The notes below the pieces were generated by a model that did not search any database, was not told where the DNA came from, and worked only from the letters and a program-made list of their open reading frames with translations. This document shows positions 49,964 through 64,000 of a stretch of DNA of 64,000 nucleotides, piece by piece. Location: positions 1-64,000 of the forward strand of contig BAAHQB010000116.1 in the NCBI GenBank assembly GCA_054601695.1, read 5' to 3'. Origin of the DNA: Amorphochlora amoebiformis. Its lineage: Eukaryota > Cercozoa > Chlorarachniophyceae. The first letter of the stretch is position 1, and each line of letters opens with the position of its first letter. The translations under genes were made by a program, and so were the position numbers.

Positions 49964-50039
49964 TATATGGTACAACACACAGTATACACACACGATTAAA
50001 TAGCACTACATAGCTAATATATATGTGTATATATATATG

Positions 50040-50077
<38 letters not shown>

Positions 50078-50125
50078 TATGGTACAACACACAGTATACA
50101 CACACGATTAAATAGCACTACATAG

Positions 50126-50218
<93 letters not shown>

Positions 50219-50259
50219 AAACACACAGTATACACACACGATTAAATAGCACTACATAG

Positions 50260-50332
<73 letters not shown>

Positions 50333-50391
50333 GTATTATGTACATATGTGTACACATGTATGAATATAATACACACACACATATATATATT

Positions 50392-50456
<65 letters not shown>

Positions 50457-50569
50457 ACTAAATAATTATATTAAATTACACACCCATCCGTGAATTGTAT
50501 ACATCGAAATTCACATAAATACCACAAATAAATAGGTGTTATAATATAGTATAACAGGGCATATGTATA

Positions 50570-50613
<44 letters not shown>

Positions 50614-50637
50614 TATAGTATATGTATACACATAATA

Positions 50638-50675
<38 letters not shown>

Positions 50676-50698
50676 TTGTAGAGTATATATATATATAT

Positions 50699-50735
<37 letters not shown>

Positions 50736-50792
50736 TGTACGAAAAACTTACGCATTCGTCCACATGTATATATAGCTGCACTTAAATATACA

Positions 50793-50831
<39 letters not shown>

Positions 50832-51270
50832 AATTACACATTGTATACCCAGGGTTCATCAGAGCCATTAAGCTGGGGCTGGCGCTTTCTCATAGTTGCG
50901 GGAGTCACAGCAAACGTACATATACAACCTGACCGTAACCATAACCCTAGCCCTAACCTAACTCTAGCCCTAACCTAACTCTAGCCCTAACCTAACCCTT
51001 AATCCTAACCTAACCTTCACCCTAAGACTGCTAACCTTAACCCTACACTATTTCTAGAATATTTCAATCTCTCACCAGTGCTGTTCGACCTCTCTCACTC
51101 CCTATCTCTCAATTTTTCTTGCTGTCTCTCGAGATTTTCCCGCTGTCTCTCGAGATTCTCTCGCTGTCTCTCGAGATTCTCTCCCTCTCTCTCGAGATTC
51201 TCTCGCTGTCTCTCGAGATTTTCTCTCCGTCTGTCTCTATCTTCTTTCTCACATGATCTCTTTGTATCTC

Positions 51271-51336
<66 letters not shown>

Positions 51337-51472
51337 TACATATATTACGTTTCAGTTAATGTGCGCGGAGACAGCAATGTATGTTTTTTATCTGCTGTCT
51401 ATCACGTACTATACTGCTACGAGGATGAAGAGACTTCCAAAGCTTGTTGGTATGTATATACCTAAATATATA

Positions 51473-51512
<40 letters not shown>

Positions 51513-51567
51513 ATCACATATACATAAAGAATATTCATACATTCAGTACATTGCATGATCTCCTGGA

Positions 51568-51623
<56 letters not shown>

Positions 51624-51694
51624 TATTACATATGCATTCATTATTTTTGCATTCTTAGGTACATGCTATGCCCAGCTGGGATATGTATACATAG

Positions 51695-51727
<33 letters not shown>

Positions 51728-51734
51728 ATATATA

Positions 51735-51781
<47 letters not shown>

Positions 51782-51898
51782 GTACATGGTATGTTCTCGC
51801 TGGTATTTTATGTGGAATTCTCTACCTGATAGCGGTAACACATTTATATATTATATTATATTTCTGTAGTGTGCTATATACCCACATATATACATATA

Positions 51899-51946
<48 letters not shown>

Positions 51947-52028
51947 TCTCTACCTGATAGCGGTAACACATTTATATATTATACAGATATATGCTTATAT
52001 CTATACATACTCATATATAAATATATAT

Positions 52029-52069
<41 letters not shown>

Positions 52070-53507
52070 AACCTAAACCTACATACCTACGGACCAGTTG
52101 GTTATGGTCCTCATCTTCGATGAAATCCGTTTTAACTCTCTCCGCCACGTAGCCAATGGGCTTATCATAGGTAATTTCATCCAAACCAAACCTAAATCAC
52201 ATTACTCTAATCCTAACGCTAACCCAAACCCGATTCTAATTGTTAATCCCTTAATGTCAGTCCAAGCCCGACCCCTAGCCCCTAACCCTACTAACCTCCC
52301 AGCAAAAAAATTAAGTTTCTTTCAAACTTCTCCCCTAACCCTCACTAACCCTAGCCTGAGCTCTAACCCTAACCCTAACCCTAACCCTAGCCCTAACCCT
52401 AGCCCTAGCTCTAACCCTGAGCCAACTTTGCATTATTAGGCGTCGGAACTCTCGTCGTGGAGATTTCCATGATCACTCTCCGTAAAACTCTCAGAGAACT
52501 GCACCCCACGGCCTGTTTCCGTTCCGAGTCGAAACCATGTATACACGCGCACACAGAGAGACTAATCGAGGATGTGAGGCCTGTAGAGGGAGCGAGAGAG
52601 CTAGAGAGAGAGCTAGAGAGAGAGCGAGCGAGAGAGAGAGAGAGAGAAAAGAAAGAAAGAGAGAGAGACAAGAAAGAAAGAAAGAGAGACAAGAAAGAAA
52701 GAGAGAGAGACAAGAAAGAAAGAAAGAGAGACAAGAAAGAAAGAGAGACAAAAAGAAAGAAACAGAGAGAGCTCTCTCTATGTACAGTGAGCACCCTATT
52801 TTGCTCCCTCTCTCGCTCTCTGTATAATGAGCACCCTCTCTAGCTCTTTCTCTCTCTCTCGCTCGCTCTCTCTCGCTTGCTCTCTCTAGCTCGCTCTCTC
52901 TCGCTCTCTCTCTCTCTCTCGCTCTCTCGCTCTCTGTCTCTCACTCTCGCTCGCTCTCTCTCTTTCTCGCTCTATATATCTCTCTCACACTGTCTAGAGA
53001 GAGAGGAATGAGAGAGCGAGTAAGGGAGAGGGAAAGCTCGCCTCTGTGGCATTCATTCCTCAACGAAGTTTCTAGCTCTAAGCCCCCGAACCCCAACCCT
53101 AACCCTTAGCCTAACCGGGTCTATGGTCCTCGGACTGAGACATATGCTGAATAATCTGATCCTAACCAGATCCGAAGCGACATAGTAGCAAGATTGGAAG
53201 CCGACGAAATGTTAGGGCGACAGTGGTCCCTTTTTCTCGAAAATTCTCTCGAAAAATCTCTCAAAATTCCAATATTTTTCTCTCATTTTGATCTATTCTT
53301 TCCATCCTCTTTCTTGGTACCTCTTTAAAACCCCCCCCCCTCTCTCTCTCTCTCTCTCCCTCTGTGTGTGCTTACGTGATATGCTTCTGTGTGTTTCATC
53401 CATAGCCTGCAGGACCCCAGATGACGCGTTTAAATGACGCCGGAGCCGCAGAGGAGAGGGAGGACGGGGGGGAGGGAGACAGCGTAATTCTCAAGTGAGT
53501 TATGTAG

Positions 53508-53555
<48 letters not shown>

Positions 53556-53622
53556 GAGGGGGAAATCCTCTCTGACTTACCTTTGTATGCTAGAGTGATG
53601 TTGGGATTGTGTGTATGTATAT

Positions 53623-53712
<90 letters not shown>

Positions 53713-53736
53713 GTGTGTGTGTATGTATAGTTTATT

Positions 53737-53778
<42 letters not shown>

Positions 53779-53829
53779 TATTATACATATATATATATAT
53801 ATAGTTTATTTTATATATATATTTGGGTG

Positions 53830-53860
<31 letters not shown>

Positions 53861-54751
53861 CGTAAATATATATATATATAGATGTACAGTTTGTTTTAAT
53901 TTTATAGCTTAAATATGTAATTTCGACCATAGTTTACCCCTATACTATATCTGCATTCGTATCAAGCACATAACCCACACGTACACATGTGCAAAACCTG
54001 TTTATATGTACAATACATTAGCCATAAATGTATGATATATATAAAATCATCTATATGTATGTAGAATACTATATAAACATATATATATATATATATATGT
54101 GAATGAATACTCTCAAACATCAGAAAACAAAATTCGATATCCGACTTCAAACATAGAAGTCCACCCTCAAAATCACCTACGTCCCACCCCCACCCAACCC
54201 AAACTCGCGACAAGCAAAATCTCAGCCCTGGCATTACCGGTACTATCGGGTGTGAACCGAACCAAGAAATCTCCCACAAATCTCCCAGCGACTCCAAGCT
54301 CTCAAGCCCCGGGATTCAGCTTACCTCCGGTGCTTCCGGGATGGAGACTTCTCACAAGTCTCTGAGCGATTTTAAGCTTGGATGCCCGGCGATGCAACCG
54401 GGTGACCCCGGTACTGGCGGGCCAGGGGATCTCGCGGGGATCTCCCGAAATCTCCAGGGGAGCGATTCAAAGCTCTCGGCCGTTACTGGCGGGGACTACT
54501 CGACTGTTTACACGTGTGAGAGTAGCGTGATTCAGCTGCAGGTATTTTTTTATTTTTTTTTTTTTTTCGGGATTTTTCCTTCATTTTGGAGGACAAGGTC
54601 TATGTATATGTGTAATGATGTATATATATATATATATATACATATATGTATATATTTCTATTTGCATATGTATATATTGTTTTCATGTATATATTATATC
54701 CATAAACATATCTGTATATACGCGTGCACATCGATATATACACACACACAC

Positions 54752-54796
<45 letters not shown>

Positions 54797-55579
54797 GTAG
54801 AATGTATCCACATTACAAACTACAAATGCAAAACACACCAAATCTTGACTTACAATAATGTATATACATTATATATAGACATATATATATATAATATATA
54901 TATATATATATAATATATATATATATATAGGTGATCAATCCGCCTCCTTTAGGTAATAATGCAGATGTTGGGGTCTCCGACAAAAAAATAGGATTAGGGT
55001 CAGCGTCAGCGGTCAAGGAAGGACAGGGTTTGAAAGCGAGACAGAGAAACAATGTGTCTCTCTCTGGAACGGTCTGTTATATGTGTTATTATATATATGT
55101 ATATATGTGTGCATTTATTTCTATATATATATATATATATATGTACATATATATATATTGCATGTATTCCTAACCCCAGCCCTTCCTATCCACGAAAAGA
55201 ATTCTCTCCATCCCAAACTCCCATCCCAACAAACCAAACGGTTACCCTAACCCTAACCCTAACCCTAACCCTAACCCTAACCCTAACCCTAACCCGACCT
55301 TTAACCCTAACCTTAACCCTAACCCTATCCCTAACCCTAACCCGACCTTTAACCCTAACCCTAACCCTAACCCTAACCCTAGGCCTAACCCTAACCCTAG
55401 GCCTTCTCCGCAGCATGCGTCGCGTTAAATCAACCTCAAGTGTTCGCTCAACCCGACCCAACGGTAACCCTAACCCTAACCCTAACCCTAACCCTAACCC
55501 TAACCCTAATCCTAACCCATTCAAACTAACATTAAGGCTCGGTTATTCCTGCACGTGTCTTATCCACGTCAACCACGGG
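49189..55579 (+). CDS. Multi-pass membrane protein, helices 1-5 and long loop of a putative 7TM receptor-like protein
   Basis: Exons, all phase-consistent: (start unresolved) to 49397, 49765-49807, 50853-50915, 51356-51449, 51782-51834, 52098-52170, 52440-52573, 53406-53494, 54226-54541, 54931-55082, 55414-55463, 55537-55579. Hydrophobic segments: [45 protein letters not shown] running into [50 protein letters not shown] hydrophilic region of over 200 residues follows, rich in Ser, Gly, Pro and Glu, with three degenerate repeats ([34 protein letters not shown]). The basic loop between helices 1 and 2 (RNRTKRRIL) and the helix spacing recall TOM1/THH1- or GPR137-type 7TM proteins, but this is weak. 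The last exon's phase allows joining to 56276. A further possible exon is 55786-55835. The start codon is not identified. Confidence 0.65.
49808..50270 (+). repeat. Donor-region repeats, four units
   Basis: 'ggtacaacacacagtataca' and 'cgattaaatagcactacata' beginning at the donor of exon 49765-49807 recur near 49969, 50081 and 50215 (the last with 'agtaaaacac'). Here mainly the intron start is copied. Confidence 0.93.
50932..51055 (+). repeat. Degenerate CCCTAA array
   Basis: CTAACC, CCCTAG and CTCTAGC variants in the intron after exon 50853-50915, C-rich on the sense strand. Confidence 0.85.
51090..51240 (+). repeat. 21-bp pyrimidine-rich tandem repeat
   Basis: Units 'tgtctctcgagattctctcg' and variants, about six copies, upstream of the acceptor at 51355. 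Confidence 0.9.
51655..51972 (+). repeat. Acceptor and donor copies around 7TM exon 51782-51834
   Basis: 51658-51690 ('taggtacatgctatg') is a decayed acceptor-edge copy. 51942-51985 ('aattctctacctgatagcgg' plus 'taacacatttatata') is a near-perfect donor-edge copy. Confidence 0.85.
52185..52430 (+). repeat. Degenerate CCCTAA-type array
   Basis: Variant CCCTAA units fill the intron between exons 52098-52170 and 52440-52573; sense strand C-rich. Confidence 0.85.
52590..52985 (+). repeat. Adjacent purine (GA) and pyrimidine (CT) tracts
   Basis: 52590-52770 is GA/GAAA-rich, including 'gacaagaaagaaagaaag' units. 52800-52985 is CT-rich with CTCGCT units. They meet at 'agagagagctctctct', so the intron RNA could fold into a long imperfect hairpin just after the donor at 52573. 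Confidence 0.9.
53085..53165 (+). repeat. CCCTAA-type array with conserved core
   Basis: Short CCCTAA run, then 'ctatggtcctcggactgaga' and 'catatgctgaataatctgat', ending 'cctaacc'. Same core and transcript orientation as the other copies. Confidence 0.88.
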
Positions 55580-55735
55580 GTAGGGTTAGGGTTAGGGTTA
55601 GGGTTAGGGTTAGGGTTAGGGTTAGGGTTAGGGTTAGGGTTAGGGTTAGGGTTTGGAATAGGGTTAGTTTAGATTCAGGTTCAGGTTTGGGTAAGGTTAG
55701 GGTTGGTGTTAGCGTTAGGGTTAGGATCGGGGTCA
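55240..55735 (+). repeat. CCCTAA arrays followed by an opposing TTAGGG array
   Basis: 55243-55400 and 55464-55520 are CCCTAA; 55580-55735 is TTAGGG. They surround two short exons (55414-55463, 55537-55579), so complementary arms enclose exon 55537-55579. Confidence 0.94.
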
Positions 55736-55784
<49 letters not shown>

Positions 55785-55838
55785 GAACACCGCAGAATCG
55801 CCTTAGTCTTCGCCTAATCCCCACTCAAAATTCGGGTA

Positions 55839-55885
<47 letters not shown>

Positions 55886-55932
55886 TCTATATATATATAT
55901 ACTATATATATATATATATATACTATATATGT

Positions 55933-55969
<37 letters not shown>

Positions 55970-56028
55970 AAAAGACATATATATATATATATATATATAT
56001 GTATAAATACAAACACATGTACTCACGT

Positions 56029-56087
<59 letters not shown>

Positions 56088-56096
56088 GATATATTG

Positions 56097-56139
<43 letters not shown>

Positions 56140-56264
56140 AATATATTTTAACATACATACATAAACACATATACATACACACACACACACACACCAACAC
56201 AATTTAATCCACAAACATATCCAAACCTCAACCTTATTCGTCTCTCCCAACATAATAACCCACA

Positions 56265-61506
<5,242 letters not shown>

Positions 61507-61865
61507 TTATGAAGTTTTTATATTTTCTGGATTTAAGAAGCTGTGGCTATATTCTAGCATATCTAGCATATAGTGTGACAGCGAGTGTCAGATTTCTAGG
61601 ATTTGAATCCGAGTCCGGGGTGAGGGTTAATGAACATGCAGAGATTAAGATCCAGTCGGCCATTCTTAAGTATAGATTTGCAGTTTTAGTTAATTTATCA
61701 TTTATCATCTCAAGTGTACAGTACATACTAATTGAGTCTCTAGTTCTAGCTAAAAAATTCCAATGTTTTTATTATTACACATTTTAGTAATTAAGTGCAT
61801 CTAGCTAACATTTTTCTATATATATATGATATCGATGCGCTTTTATGGCATTTTGTAATTAAATG
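61507..61865. other. Convergent spacer between the 7TM and zinc-finger genes
   Basis: About 360 bp of TA-free sequence between two opposing stop codons. A + frame of 94 codons (61503-61787) with a hydrophobic C-terminal half starts inside the 7TM stop; it is more likely 3' UTR. Confidence 0.5.
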
Positions 61866-63783
<1,918 letters not shown>

Positions 63784-63789
63784 CTTAGA

Positions 63790-63830
<41 letters not shown>

Positions 63831-63930
63831 GTTATATTATACTATATATTATATATACGTATATATATATATATATATTACATACACATTTTTGTGTACA
63901 TATTTTTGCGTACATCCTTTTATATACGCA

Positions 63931-63960
63931 TATATATAATATATATATATACATAAATAC

Positions 63961-64000
<40 letters not shown>
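63931..64000. other. TA-rich window end
   Basis: Only (TA)n; no coding content visible. Confidence 0.6.

Overview
Nuclear DNA of a unicellular eukaryote; the lineage cannot be fixed from the window alone. Supporting signs are spliceosomal introns with GT/AG borders, a SUMO gene, protein kinases with tyrosine-kinase-like and CaMK-like features, a seven-helix membrane protein, a C2H2 zinc-finger gene and interstitial TTAGGG-type repeats. Most of the sequence is (TA)n microsatellite, which breaks genes into exons of about 20-320 bp. Simple ORF calling therefore returns mostly spurious 'YIYIYI' and 'SLSLSL' proteins. I read the islands between TA tracts as exons, tested GT/AG borders and intron phases, and rebuilt the genes by hand.

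Layout: (1) a kinase with a degenerate N-lobe, + strand, 1618-2716; (2) an atypical SDR NAD(P)-binding protein, - strand, 15820 to 5256 or beyond, 13 exons; (3) SUMO, + strand, 16941-19436, 5 exons; (4) a CaMK-like kinase, - strand, 22079-21180, one exon; (5) a pyroglutamyl-peptidase I-like (C15) protein, + strand, 22451-34694, 15 exons, frame closes; (6) a tRNA-like gene at 37411-37480; (7) a type II membrane protein resembling core-2/I-branching glycosyltransferases, - strand, 48624 to 39368 or beyond, 17 exons; (8) a putative 7TM protein, + strand, about 49189-61506, read here as two linked blocks; (9) a C2H2 zinc-finger protein, - strand, 63783-61866, 5' end outside the window. The protein-coding genes alternate strands strictly, giving divergent promoter pairs and convergent ends.

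The most unusual architecture is in the introns. They are nearly pure (TA)n that supplies both splice borders (GTATAT... and ...TATAG), and they hold repeated partial copies of the neighbouring exon's edge with its splice junction. I found such decoy junctions beside more than 20 exons in six of the eight protein-coding genes; a few copies are inverted. Several introns also carry long telomere-type arrays. In about 12 of 14 cases these are oriented so that the pre-mRNA would carry CCCUAA, which contains a branch-point-like CUAAC every 6 nt. A conserved core of about 45 bp sits inside several of these arrays, always in the same transcript orientation.

All assignments come from reading sequence and remembered family patterns. 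No search, alignment program or transcript data was available.
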